Shown: positions 39,250-50,280 of the stretch, piece after piece
Layout of the letters: each line of letters starts with the position of its first letter
How positions within the stretch are numbered: the first letter of the stretch is position 1
Assembly: GCF_048128805.1 (NCBI RefSeq)
Contig: NC_135998.1
Span: forward strand, 22,156,063 to 22,220,062
Origin: Centroberyx gerrardi
Lineage: Eukaryota > Chordata > Actinopteri > Beryciformes > Berycidae
Direction of reading: 5' to 3'
Length of the DNA stretch: 64,000 nucleotides
Notes under the pieces: generated by a model
The model's database searches: none
Seen by the model: only the letters and a program-made list of their open reading frames with translations
What the model was told of the DNA's origin: nothing
Position numbers and translations under genes: made by a program

Positions 39250-40841
39250 TAAAAGAGGGGAAGAGCTTGCACATCTTCACAGAGACCAAATCATCCCTTC
39301 TAGGTGCGTTCAGATCCCACGTGAAAGAGCTTCACCACAGAAATGATTGGCACAGGATGCTTTATCAGCTTAACTCTAGGGGAGGTGACAACAGTATTTT
39401 CTTTTTTTTTCAAAGCTGGAAGTGGAAAGCTGCCAGTGGGCTACTTTAAAATAAATCTATCCAATCTTTCCACACCAGTGGGCACAGTTTGCAGATTGCA
39501 GCAATAGAGGCCCCATCTACTTGAACCTGATCTACATTAAATGTAAATGATATGCTTTCTGCATTTGCTGGGTGAACAAACAACACTGAGAAGTAACCGT
39601 TTAATGCTTCTCAAATCACTGTAAAATATTTACTCACAACATAGGGGTGTCAGAAAGAGGTAATGTGCACATCGGGGACATAGATAATCGATGCAGATTG
39701 GAACATGCATCCTCCTGGTATTTAATTAGCTGCAGTTCATTTCTGTCACGTGCAGCAGAACATGTTCATCAGAGGGACAACACCAGTTCCATGTCAGGAG
39801 GAAGGGACCAAAACCAGGTGGTTCAAAATCATATACAGAATTTGTAGAAGAAATGACAACTTCTGAAATTGTCCCAAGTATTTGACAGGTGCAAAAAAAA
39901 AAAGGGAAGCTACCAGCAGAGTCCTTGAAAATGAAATAAGTGCAACAAACAACCTCAACAAAAACAAAGACAGTTATTCGGGAGTCGGTCAGTTCTTTCA
40001 GCAGCGAACAGAACAGGAGACTGAGTGCAACTTCATTAGAAGTAGGTCGGCCAAAACAGACTAATTGCCCAATAAATTAGGTCCTAGCCACATTAGCAAA
40101 CCACTGACAGGTTTTGGGGTTAAATGTTGAGCGCATATGAAACAGCACTACAACTCTTAACAGCTGATGTCAACAAATTTACTCATTACATTCAAATGGT
40201 GGGATTACAGTAAATCTCTAGACTTTGATATCCAGTTTACCTTCAGGATGTGTTGGGGTAGATGCTTCCCCTTTCAAAATTAAGCCCGTCACAGAGTGGC
40301 TACATACGTTTTCTAATTCCATCACTCCTTGATGACATACTGGTCATACAAATTGTACTGCAGTTCTGTGTCTATGCTCAAATGTTACTTTTCTTTTACA
40401 GCCGTCTCTTGGGACTAAGGTCCCATGCCATCCTACCCTCCCAGACCCAACTAAATCAAAACAAAATCCCCAAACTTCTTGGGCATGTATAATTTCCCAA
40501 ATTTCTAGGACCAGAAAACAAAACTTTCTAATTCCATGTTTTACATGCCTGCTTCAGTGCTGATGAATAAGAACAAGCTGAATGTCATTAGGTAGATTGC
40601 TGTCATTATCACATAAGACTTATGAAATTTGGCTCATTTATGCTTTTCCTATAAAGATCAAATGTATTTATGAGTTCAAGACAATTACGCAACAACTTCA
40701 CCCATTTTCCTATCAAATATAACACCTCCGTTTTCAGTCATGCGGGGAATCCTGCAATCAAAACCTCTAGGTCCAACCAAAATCCACAGTCACATTATTG
40801 AAGACTCATGACAAAGCAGTGTGTTTTCCAAACAAAAAGCT
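39250..40841. other. Intergenic upstream of the 110-aa gene and downstream of rpl28
   Basis: Both neighbours are on the minus strand. This stretch should hold the promoter and 5' UTR exon of the 110-aa gene and the end of the rpl28 transcript. I could not locate that exon and see no other feature. Confidence 0.5.
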
Positions 40842-40851
40842 TTTATTTATT
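40842..40851 (-). terminator. rpl28: rpl28 poly(A) signals
   Basis: Two overlapping AATAAA hexamers on the minus strand (TTTATTTATT on plus) lie about 20 bases after the rpl28 stop codon, giving a very short 3' UTR. Confidence 0.88.
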
Positions 40852-40868
40852 ATATCACGCGCATCAGT

Positions 40869-42484
40869 TTATGCGGTCTTGGCAGCCCTGGTGCGCTTCT
40901 TCTTGACCACGACGGGCTTCTGGCTCTTCAGGATGGCACTGGCACGACGCAGGGCCGCCTGGGGGGAAATCAGACTCAAATTACTGCTCTCGAAAGCTTT
41001 ACAAGACAAAACGTCAACTTAGGTACTGGCTTTAGATGGATCACACAAACCAAGGTGGTTAGTAGATCTGAGAGTTTTCGGTGCGTGACAATATGAGTGA
41101 ACTCACCATGCGCAGGTCCTTCCTGTAGCTGTTCTTGCGGATAATGTGCCTCAGGCTGCTGAGGGTGGCACGGGAGTTCTTGTTGATAGTGATCTTCTCA
41201 TACAAGTTGACAGGTTTGCGCTGACCTGGGCAACAAAAACGAAACAGACAATGGGTATACCGGTGTGACTATATTAGCAGTAATTACCCAGAAGTAAAAC
41301 AATTAACCTTTCAGCGCATCTCCAAAAAAACAGACCACAAAATCATGCCGACGAGAAAGATGTTCTTAAGCAGCCCAACATCTTTTTTTCCTGTAAACGC
41401 TAAGTGGACGGTAGTTTACCCAACATTCACACAGAGACACACACAGCATTAAGACTGAGATTTCTTTAAGAAGCGGAGGTGTCTGCACTGTGGGCTTCTT
41501 GTCTTTACTGCAGTTCAGCATGCTAACGAATTCAAAAAAGGGACAATGATTCCAGTAATTTACAGCAAGTGTGGTGCTAAAATCTATTTGACCACTATCA
41601 TTTTAATTCCTGGTTGTTTGTCTTGATTGCACCATCCTTGAACTGCAATCTGTTTTTGCTGCTAACTAATAAAAAATAAAGAGCATGTGTACTTTGAATA
41701 ACTGGGTTTCAAGACAGTACTATTGGGTCTGTGCCACAAAAAATAGTTGCTGTCCATTAATAATGCCAATGATGTATGAGAAGTCATTTCTAAACAACTA
41801 CAGGTCAATTCTACCCATTTTCCATTAAAAAAACAATGCAATTTTTACTCACATCCTTTAAGAACAGCTGGTCGGTTTTACAATATCCAACTGTACAGGC
41901 TTTTCATTCAAATGATAAAAACCTTCTGGCGTTTGATAACGCCACCAAACACTACTCCACAGAGATGATACACACTGAATCATCGGTTTTGAGAATCTGA
42001 TGCTCACCTGCACGCTTCTTCAACACAACCACGATGCCCTTGCCATCAGCCGCAGGCTGCACACCAACAGTCTTCTTGTGCACCAACCCATTGAAGCGGA
42101 AAGAGTTCTTGGACTTCAGGTTGTTGGGCTCCTGTTACACAGAAGGATTCAAAACAAATTACACAACTGTATAGCTTGTGCTGTTTTCACAGTCCATGTT
42201 AACTTCAGAATATGTAACAAAAAATGTATACACTTTATGTATACTATCAAGAGCAGCCTTCACATAAGACAGAACAAACAGAATGTAGCTACATTGTCAG
42301 TAATTGCAGTATCACGCCGTCTTGTTCAATCTTCTAGTCAGGTGGTCTGAGTACAGGACGGACCTGCAGGACTTGACTGGTGCCGCACGGCTGCTGTACT
42401 TACAGTGCTGTAGGTCTGTCCGTTCCTCTTGATGAGGAAGCTGGAGCAGTTCCTGATGACCATCCACTGCAGATGAGACGACAT
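40869..42484 (-). CDS. rpl28: 60S ribosomal protein L28 (eL28), complete
   Basis: eL28 is a large-subunit ribosomal protein of animals. Four coding exons on the minus strand, 42404-42484, 42008-42131, 41107-41225 and 40869-40958, join to 137 residues, the same length as in mammals. It begins [20 protein letters not shown], continues with [20 protein letters not shown] and GQRKPVN, then [19 protein letters not shown], and ends AAKTA. Splice phases are consistent at every junction. An acceptor (TGTCCAG) lies seven bases before the ATG, so exon 1 is non-coding and sits at about 42978-43005. I looked for snoRNAs in the introns and found none convincing. Confidence 0.98.
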
Positions 42485-42977
42485 GGTGAACCTGGACACA
42501 ACCGGACAACTGTCACTGAAGTAACATGCAAGGCCAGCTGAAGTCAACTGACAAGAGTAGTTCAAAGTACCATAAACTATTAAAACAAATAGAGGCTATG
42601 TAAGGAAATAACGAGCCAAGGCCTACACACTATAAACCGAAATAAGCTATTAATCAAACATTTCATGGTTTCTGCACTCAATTTATTTAGAAAATGGTGT
42701 GCGGATGTTAACATTCAAGTATTGAACGTTTTCTAATTCAGTCCAGCCCAATGCAATGATACTCAATGCTAACAGCACAACGAGGCCTAACCGGGCTGAC
42801 ATGCTCACATAATTTACCGCTCCATTTCACGACTATAAATTGAAAATTATTGCCTCGTGACATGTGTAACAGTCTACACAACTAAAATATCTTAGCTTTG
42901 ACTCGCTAAGTAAGATACAGACGATGAAAAAGTCAACTTTTGTGATTAGGTGCTACCAGACGAAGCGACCACGTTAC

Positions 42978-43005
42978 CTTTCAGCGGAGGAAAAGGATCG
43001 AAGAG
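42978..43005 (-). promoter_or_regulatory. rpl28: rpl28 non-coding first exon with pyrimidine tract
   Basis: On the minus strand CCTTTTCCTCCGCTGAAAG is followed by the donor GTAACG. A pyrimidine-rich 5' end is the TOP element of ribosomal protein mRNAs. The exact first base is inferred. Confidence 0.7.
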
Positions 43006-43598
43006 GGCGGAAGCCGCTTTACGGTAGCTATTTCATAAATCCCTGCGCGTTGACAACTGCATTTTTATAAAATAATTACAGTCGAGACCACGTTTTCACA
43101 CATATCATACTTTTTTAGCGTTATAATAGTATTTATAGTAGTATTTTAATGATAATAAATTTTTTTGAATGTCTTTTCACGGAGTACTATTTATTCATAA
43201 ACACAGCGGAGGAACATCCCCACACCACTCTGGGCGATGAGCCTCAACGTCATTATTCCGCGCCTCGTGTTTACAGCAGAACGTCAAATTCAGTTTTCAA
43301 ACACTAGCTATTTTAACATTAGTGCATGTCGGGGAACAATATAAACCAAAACCAGACGAGACAGGAGAAAACGGTCTTATTGGACTCGTAGCAGATGTGA
43401 TGTCGAGCCTGTCTGGATGTGCGCGCTCCAGGACCAAGGAGGTTTTATCCAGGATGCTGTTGACGCTGACTGGTTGGCTGCTGATGCTTTCAACCTAAAA
43501 GTTGTCGGTGGTGAAGCCAGCTAGAAAGCAGCCAATCTTGTATTCAGTTCAAAGGAATAGTCTAGTGCAGGTTGTAACCTAATGTGAGGAGTCAAGGC
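43006..43598 (+). promoter_or_regulatory. Shared divergent promoter of rpl28 and the triple-MLLE gene
   Basis: The rpl28 first exon (minus) and the MLLE start codon (plus) lie about 600 bases apart. The middle (about 43215-43400) is GC- and CpG-richer than its surroundings and probably drives both genes. The MLLE leader contains a 32-codon upstream frame at 43400-43498 (start MSSLSGCARS) that ends 100 bases before the main ATG and could dampen translation. A spliced leader cannot be excluded. Confidence 0.5.
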
Positions 43599-44523
43599 AT
43601 GGATGAGGAAGAAGACCTGGAGGCAGTTGGTGAGCAGCTGTATAATCTGATTTACCCCAAACACGCAGAGATCGCTGGGAAACTCACAGGTGAGCTGACC
43701 CGCAGGAACCAGTGGCATGTTGTTGTTGTTATTGTTGTTGGTTTGGTGACTTTATCAGTTTGTTGCCACAAGTAAACCTACAAAAACGGAACAATTAGAA
43801 AACAATCATGTTATCATTAGCAATTCTGCATAATAATAACTTTGAAAATACTACAGACAAAGTTGCGAAGCCCCCTGTGTTCCAGGCATGTTGCTGGAGC
43901 TGCCGGGTCCTGTACTGACTCAGATGCTGCAGGATGAGGCCATGCTGACCGGAGCCTTGGAGAAAGCCCTCCGAGCCCTTCACCTGACCCAGGGGCCCAG
44001 GTAGGCCTGAGCATCCTCACTAGAGGGGTTTGAGGCATTCACAGTCCCATCTGAGGGTCTTTTTAGTTTTTTTGTTATATATACGTATGTTAGAATATTT
44101 TTCCATTCATAATTGATCTAAAGTAGTTCAGCTTTGTTGCCAGTAAAGCTGATAAGAAGTCCTTTCAATAAAGATTCAAAGAGGTTTTAGGGTGTAGGAA
44201 AGACTAATTCTGTAAAAGTGGTGTAGCATGGAATTTATGCATTTGTGTAACTTTTTGAAGAGTGTATCCTCACAGCACTGTGTATTTTTGGCAGCAAGGG
44301 AACTTGTAAGGATGAGGATGACGTGTCGGTGTCCTCTGACTCTCTGGGGGAGCAGCTGTTTGAGCTGGTGGACGTCTACAACACCGGACACTCTCAGAAA
44401 ATCACCGGTAAGCAACCAGCCCACTCACTCAGTAACACACTGATAATATTCAGCTGCTAATTTCCCACTACAGACGGAGCAGCTAACCTGCAAAATCATT
44501 TGCAAGTGCTGGATCCAACTTCT

Positions 44524-44579
<56 letters not shown>

Positions 44580-45420
44580 GTACTAGTAAGTATTGAGCTA
44601 TATTTTTTGTTTGCTCATCATTTTAAGTTAATGACAGTTTATTCCATTCATTGTAAAACTACATAAAACTTTCTTTCTTTCTTTCTTTTTCTTACTTGAT
44701 TTTTACTCAGATAATGAGCAAAATCTATTTTGTCGAGTTACTTTTTTACAACCTTTTTGGGTAATTTTGAACAACGGTACCAACAGTTCTGTCAGTGTGT
44801 ACCATACTAAGAGTTGCACCCTCCCTTCCTCTGCAGGCATGCTTCTGGAGCAGCACAAAGAAGCAGTGTTAAACCTGCTTTCAGAGCCCACACTCCTGGA
44901 AGAGCAGGTGAACCTCGCTGTGAAGACACTAAAGGAGTAGGTGACTAGTTACTGTGTATATTCATATTCTCATATTCTGTGTAGCATATTCTTGCCATTT
45001 CCCTGCTTATTCTCAAAGTGCATCTTCTTAATCTTCTCTCTGGACTTTTAACCTGCCTTCCAGCTCATTTGCAATTCAAATGTATAAAAACAAAAAAGAT
45101 TTAATTCATACCTAATAATATGCATGCTGCTCCCCTTCAGGCAGAATGTGGAGACGGACATCAGCGACTCGTCGGACACCGATGACACAGAGAGACTCGG
45201 AGAGAAGCTGTTCTCACTGGTGGAGGAGCTGGATCCAGTACATGCAAATGATATTACAGGTTGGCTGACACTCTGTCTCTAGTGGATCTTCATAAAAAAT
45301 ATCATTCCTTAATGTCCTATCTTTGAGAGCTTATGGTTTTTTGCTTTATAGACCACATAACGTCTGGTTTAAGGCCAAGTGATATTTCTGTTAAAGCATA
45401 TCAAAGCATTCTTGTGAAGT

Positions 45421-45453
<33 letters not shown>

Positions 45454-45576
45454 ACCCTCTCTCTAGGTATGCTACTGGAGATGGACCAAGCCACTGTCCT
45501 ACAGATGCTCAGTGACCACACCATGCTGGAGGTTGCTGTTCACAAAGCACAGGCAGCACTGGAAACCTTTAAGTGA
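43599..45576 (+). CDS. Triple-MLLE (PABC) domain protein without RNA-binding domains
   Basis: Six exons join in frame to 215 residues: 43599-43689, 43886-44000, 44295-44407, 44837-44936, 45141-45259, 45467-45576. The product is three tandem MLLE domains. Each begins GEQLYNLI, LGEQLFELV or LGEKLFSLV, then has the signature KLTGMLLE, KITGMLLE or DITGMLLE, then an L-x-x-(M/L)L helix as in the C-terminus of poly(A)-binding protein. MLLE domains bind PAM2 peptides of partners such as PAIP1, PAIP2, eRF3 and TOB. No RRM is present. Each domain is split by a phase-1 intron directly before the GMLLE motif, so the gene grew by repeating a two-exon unit. Acidic linkers (KDEDDVSVSSDS, ISDSSDTDDTE) separate the domains. 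I know no named vertebrate gene of this form. Confidence 0.85.
44527..44577. repeat. (AC)n microsatellite in intron 3 of the MLLE gene
   Basis: About 25 uninterrupted AC repeats. Confidence 0.98.
45420..45466. repeat. (CT)n tract forming the acceptor of the last MLLE exon
   Basis: A CT microsatellite runs straight into the CTCTCTCTAG acceptor of exon 6, so a length-variable repeat serves as the polypyrimidine tract. Confidence 0.9.
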
Positions 45577-46580
45577 ACCTTCTTAATGATGAAATGACAT
45601 CAGAAGTATTTGGACAGAAGAGGACAGCGGAATCTTGCATCCGGAGTAACATTTCCATGAATGACTGGAAGAACAATGTGCCATTATCCCAGACGAGCAT
45701 GATAATATAATAACAGTCAGCCATTGTTATCCCGATAGAAGTATTTTGATTTAATTTGCCCTAAGCAACTATGGTTATCTTTGTTTTATATTGATCTTTC
45801 TACGGACTGTGGAGAGTGTAAGCTTGGCCGGCCCAAATCATAGTCTATGGAGAGCGTCTGGGAAACCTCTTTGTAGCCAACAATGTGGAATAATTAAAGA
45901 TGGAGTTGATTATGCTCAGGTTGGAGCGCCCCTTTTTAAAACAAACAGTCATGGGGTCACTTTGCTAATATTGCTGGATTGTTTCTCTCCCTTGGATAAA
46001 TGGACTGGACACCAATTGCCACTGTAGAATGAAAAATATTTACCCACCAGTTTTGCTCCAGCTGGGAGCAGGACTTCCACAACGAGAGATCAAGATCCTC
46101 CAATATGGGACGATGTTGCCAACAGTCTTGCTATGGACACCAACGTATTTGTAGTTTTTGATTTTGTATTTGTACAGCGCACTCATACTGATGTAAATGT
46201 AACTCAGTGAAATGTCTTGGCTCATGGAAAATATAATTATATGATTATCTGCTGTAATGGAGCTCCACAAACCGAAGTCCACTTTCTGCCAAACCTATCA
46301 TAATAAGGATTAATAACAGATATGTGATTTATCTTACACCTTATGTCTATCTGATCATTGAAGAATGAGGTGCATCCAAATGAAGACGGTGTGAAGCTCC
46401 TGGCCAAGGAACTGAGAGATCAGGAGCTTAAGGGCAGAGTTGCCATACAGCATAACATGAGGAGTTATGAAGGTCAAGAGGATCTTATATTACCACCAGG
46501 CTTCACAGCTCTGAGATGAATTAATCCTCTTTTAGACTAAGACTGCCAAGACTTCAACTTGCAAGTCAGGACCCCCCTAC

Positions 46581-47043
46581 CAGAGGTGGGACTCAAGTCA
46601 CATGAGTTAGACTCAAGTCAGACTGGAGTCACAATTTTAATTGCTTGAGACTTGACTTGACTTGGGTTCTGGTGACTTGGGACTTGACTTTGACTTGTAC
46701 TTTGATGACTTGAAAAGGTTTCTAAAGTCTCGACAAAAGATCTTGTGTTTGTGTAAATGACTTGGATTGAAAGTGATGAGAGTGAATTTAAATTCTGTTT
46801 TATGAATTTGTATGTAATGATTTTGAAGTTGAAACTGATTATAGAAATCAAACCCATGATGCTCTTATCAGGTTTTTATCCTATTAAAACAATATTGCAT
46901 TGACAAGTCCTAGATATTTAGTTTTCTTTAAGATATTACATTGATACTGGATTCTTGATTTGTTCGGACTTGACATTTAGACTTCAGACTTGACTTGGTA
47001 ATCTACTGTTAGACTTGGGATTTGACTTGAGACTGACTTGGGA
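46581..47043. mobile_element. hAT-like miniature element rich in GACTTG repeats
   Basis: The element begins CAGAGGTGGGACTCAAGTCA and ends with inverted ACTTGAGACTGACTTGGGA. It is flanked by the direct repeat CCCCCTAC at 46573-46580 and 47044-47051. The interior near both ends is built from GACTTG/CAAGTC hexamers. It is non-coding. Confidence 0.7.
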
Positions 47044-47463
47044 CCCCCTACAGACCTCTCCATGAGAAGTCAATGACATTTTTCACATCCTTCACAGAGA
47101 GATCAGGGCTTTCTTCCATTCCTTCTAAAAATGTTTACATTTACCTCCACTCTTCTCCCAGAGACATCATGGCTGCCTTCTTCCTTTCCTTTAGAGACAC
47201 CAGATCCCTCTGCCTCCCCTCATTCAGACTTCCCACACCTCACACACCTCCTGAGTTTCTAGGTCCCCTCCACCCAACTTTCAGCTCTCCTTCCCTTACT
47301 ATTCAGAGTCAGTATTATCCCCATCCTGATTCAACATCACAACACATTCAGAGGGGGCAACTCCCGATACCAAACTGCAGTTGACCCCCTTCCCACACTG
47401 CCCCGCTGTATCTCGCTTGTCTGCATCCTGAACATGGAGCTGACATTTCCTTCTTCACATTCA

Positions 47464-47935
47464 GGGGCGAATTCACAAAGAATGGATTGCGGCCGCTAAT
47501 AGCACCATGAATTGCGCATCATTTGCACCCGCTATTTGCTCCGTCTCAAGGACCGATTCACAAAAGATATTGCGCTAATGATATGCCAGCGCAAACACGC
47601 CCATAACGTGTTGCAGCTGAGCGCAATTTGCCCCTGTTTTGCGTCTGATTGCAATTACCAATGTGGCAAAGTATAAACGTTGCCTTTGCGCGAAGAACAC
47701 AGTAGGCAGGACAATGGCAGAGAGAAAGAGAAAAATGAAATTTTTAGACCGCGAGCTGCAAGTCCTGACGGACAAGGTGCAGAGGCATTCCTCAAAACTT
47801 CAGGCAAGAGATTTAACCGGGACTGCGAGAAACCATATTTGGGATTTAATATCCCAGTCTGTCAGTGCTGTTGGTGTTTCCAAACGCACCTTCAGACTGC
47901 AAAAGAAGATGGCATGATTTGAAGCGGAGAACAAA
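47464..47935 (+). mobile_element. PIF/Harbinger-type fragment with Myb/SANT-like gene remnant
   Basis: A terminal-like GGGCGAATTCACAAAGAATG precedes a frame at 47714-47917 beginning MAERKRKMKFLDRELQVL. The basic RKRK start, the ELQVL helix and the later SVSAVGVSKRTF segment resemble the Myb/SANT-like DNA-binding protein that accompanies Harbinger transposases. The frame stops after 67 codons (LQKKMA), short of the usual domain end, and no DDE transposase is seen. The right end was not found. Confidence 0.6.
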
Positions 47936-48034
47936 GGAGAATGTATTCATTTATTTTTCATGACACAATTGCATCATGTCACTGCATCCTTTGTTTGTCA
48001 TTGCATCTCACTGCATCCCAAAAAAAACTAGAAG

Positions 48035-48200
48035 GGCACTCGCGAGCGCAGACCTCCGCCAAGGCCAATCCAGTCTTCTATGATATGCAAATGTGGAAGC
48101 GCAACCAATATACGGATCCGCTCCAAAATTTAATGGGTTCTTCCTTGGCCCATGCTACACCCTTCCACGAAGTTTCATGAAAATCGGGCCAGTAGTCTTG
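48035..48200. repeat. Dispersed repeat fragment (retroposon-like)
   Basis: The string GACCTCCGCCAAGGC, then TTCTTCCTTGGCCCATGCTA, then CCACGAAGTTTCATGAAAAT is a block I recall as widespread in fish and other animal genomes, often attached to non-LTR retroposon 3' ends. No coding remnant is attached here. Confidence 0.5.
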
Positions 48201-49238
48201 GACTTATGATTGATTATTGAACAAGAAGTCTCTCTTTTAATAGTCTATTTTCGTTCGACAGGGACCTGGTGATTTTTGGGAATAAAGGAATAACTGGGAA
48301 CTTAACTTTTGGGAATAACTATTCCCTAAATCTAATTTATCTTCCTTTCAGAAGTACAGGCTCACTCACTGTGGTAGTGGTGTGACTGACATTTTGGGGA
48401 ATTTTCAGTTTAGGTAAAAAACAACCTATTCTACGTATCAGTCTATAAAACAGTGACTGCATCTCATAGCAATGTTCTTAACTTTGATAATGTCTATCAA
48501 TCACTTATTGACAATAATAGTATATTACTATTTTGTGTCAACCCTGCAACTGCAGGTACTTTTCTCATGTACAGATGCTTGCCAAAAGGAGATGAAACAT
48601 ATTTCTAATGTCATGTCATTTAATGATACACTTCCATTGTATTCTAAAATCACAGTTTCTGATATTGATCACATAATTATTCTCACAAATAAGTATTTCA
48701 CAAAATTCAATAATGAATAAAACCCATAGACATATCTTTCAAAGTGCTAAAGAGCGCAAAAATATCTTTATTACCATGATTTTTTTCCTTTTTAATTTTT
48801 TTTGTCAAGAATTTTACATGAGGAATTCTAAACACTGGGAAAATCAATCGTTTTTCTCAAATGAAAGGGGGACCTTTGAAAATCATAACCTGGTGGTCTA
48901 CACAAACACTTATCAGGAACCAAGTAGAAGCGAGGGATTTGGGATAACAAATGGTTCATTCTCTCTGGGAGAGACAAAACAAATCACGTCAGCAAAGTAA
49001 AATGACAAGGAAGTAGTTTGGGTACAATTAGCTCTCATTTCACAATTTAGATGGTCTATTTATCTGCAGAAGCGGCCAATACAAATGATCAAAATGTGAA
49101 TCCAAGACATCATCCCTAATGAATCATAACTGCATTTCATCAAAGCTAATCAGAAAAAAAATTAGTTGCTCTCCACACACACTTTTATGACTACAGCTCA
49201 TAAATACAATCAATCAGATATACAAATATTTGGATAAA

Positions 49239-50280
49239 TTTATTTTTTTAGCGACATTTAAAATGATGTTTTAGTCCTGAATCCTGCGGTTCTGAAGACC
49301 ACTCCTGGTTTCTCTGATATCGTCAGACTTCTCAGAGAGGAGGGAAAGACCACGAGCCTAACTTGGAGTAGAGACCCCGACGCATCTTGAAAGTGAAGAG
49401 TTGCTGATGGGCAGGACAGTTAAATAAATATCGGAAACAAGCAACATTCTAACACTGCAAAACTTCTACAACTCGTCGGGTTGTGAAGCCAGGACAGTCT
49501 TTCCCGTGTCTCTAACCGAGACGCCAACGTCCTTCCTGAGTGGAGGGCGACTGAGGAGAAGGGAACAACACAGCAGACACTGCACTACTGACACTCAATT
49601 CATTCGCACACGAAATGCTATCTCCAGTTGACGTGGGGGAGTTGGGGAAGAACCACAAATGCACATACAAAATTTTACAAGATGAAGTTCAGAGGTGCCA
49701 CTTTCGTTCCATCCCTCACACATACACACGATCGATCAGACAATGACACCAGGGCCTTGGACACACCAAAGGGAAAGTGAAAACAGGAGCTGGGAAGGTT
49801 GTTCTCTGCTGCTGCTGACGGTGTTGAATTTGAGGGAAAACTGCAACTAATGATTCCGGTCAGCGATCAAAGACAGATTAGAGGAGCAAAATATTTATTG
49901 TACACTACTTATGTCTATATGAACACACAGTTTGTGTATAAATGCATCCATGCGTAAGCCTTTGTATGTGTGTTGAGACCCACTGTACAATTGTCTGTTT
50001 CAGTTTGGATGCAGGAAAAAGCCCTTCAAGAAAACACCTTGCCTATAAAAAAAAAACAAGACAATATTTCAATGAAAAATATTGAACTAAAGAAAAAGAT
50101 GAAAGAGTGGTTTAGCGGTTTGACTGATGATGGTAATGATGGTGATTATGCTTTTCAGGTGGGGGCAAAAAAGAAGGATCCTTCAGACAGAAAGCAGTAT
50201 GTCCATGTGCTTCAGTTACTCCCAGTCAGGATATCACTCCATCAAACGAGTCTGTTTACAATCTCTCTGCAAGATAATGT
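49239..50280 (-). other. sec16a: Probable 3' UTR of sec16a
   Basis: After the stop at 50281 the minus strand has AATAAA signals overlapping the stop itself, at 49894-49899 and at 49239-49244. The last two would give 3' UTRs of about 0.4 and 1.0 kb. Open frames on the plus strand here (for example 49970-50308) are low complexity and lack splice context. Confidence 0.5.

Larger units (their letters stand above)
45577..49238. other. Intergenic between the MLLE gene and sec16a
   Basis: The two genes converge. The stretch begins with the MLLE 3' UTR (no clear AATAAA; ATTAAA at about 45894) and contains a hAT-like miniature element (46581-47043), a Harbinger-type fragment (about 47464-47935) and a dispersed repeat fragment (about 48035-48200). 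A 50-codon frame at about 46360-46518 (VHPNEDGVKLLAKELR) resembles the end of an SGNH-type hydrolase, but it has no upstream context. Confidence 0.55.

Noticed and set aside
41590-41700. H/ACA-like snoRNA in an rpl28 intron (minus strand; GATTGC/GCAATC stem followed by AAGACA)
   Set aside because: The hairpin is only 26 nt and lacks room for a guide pocket; no convincing first hairpin.
47073-47384. 103-codon plus-strand frame, Ser/Pro/Phe-rich
   Set aside because: No domain, no splice context, and it directly follows a miniature element; composition explains it.
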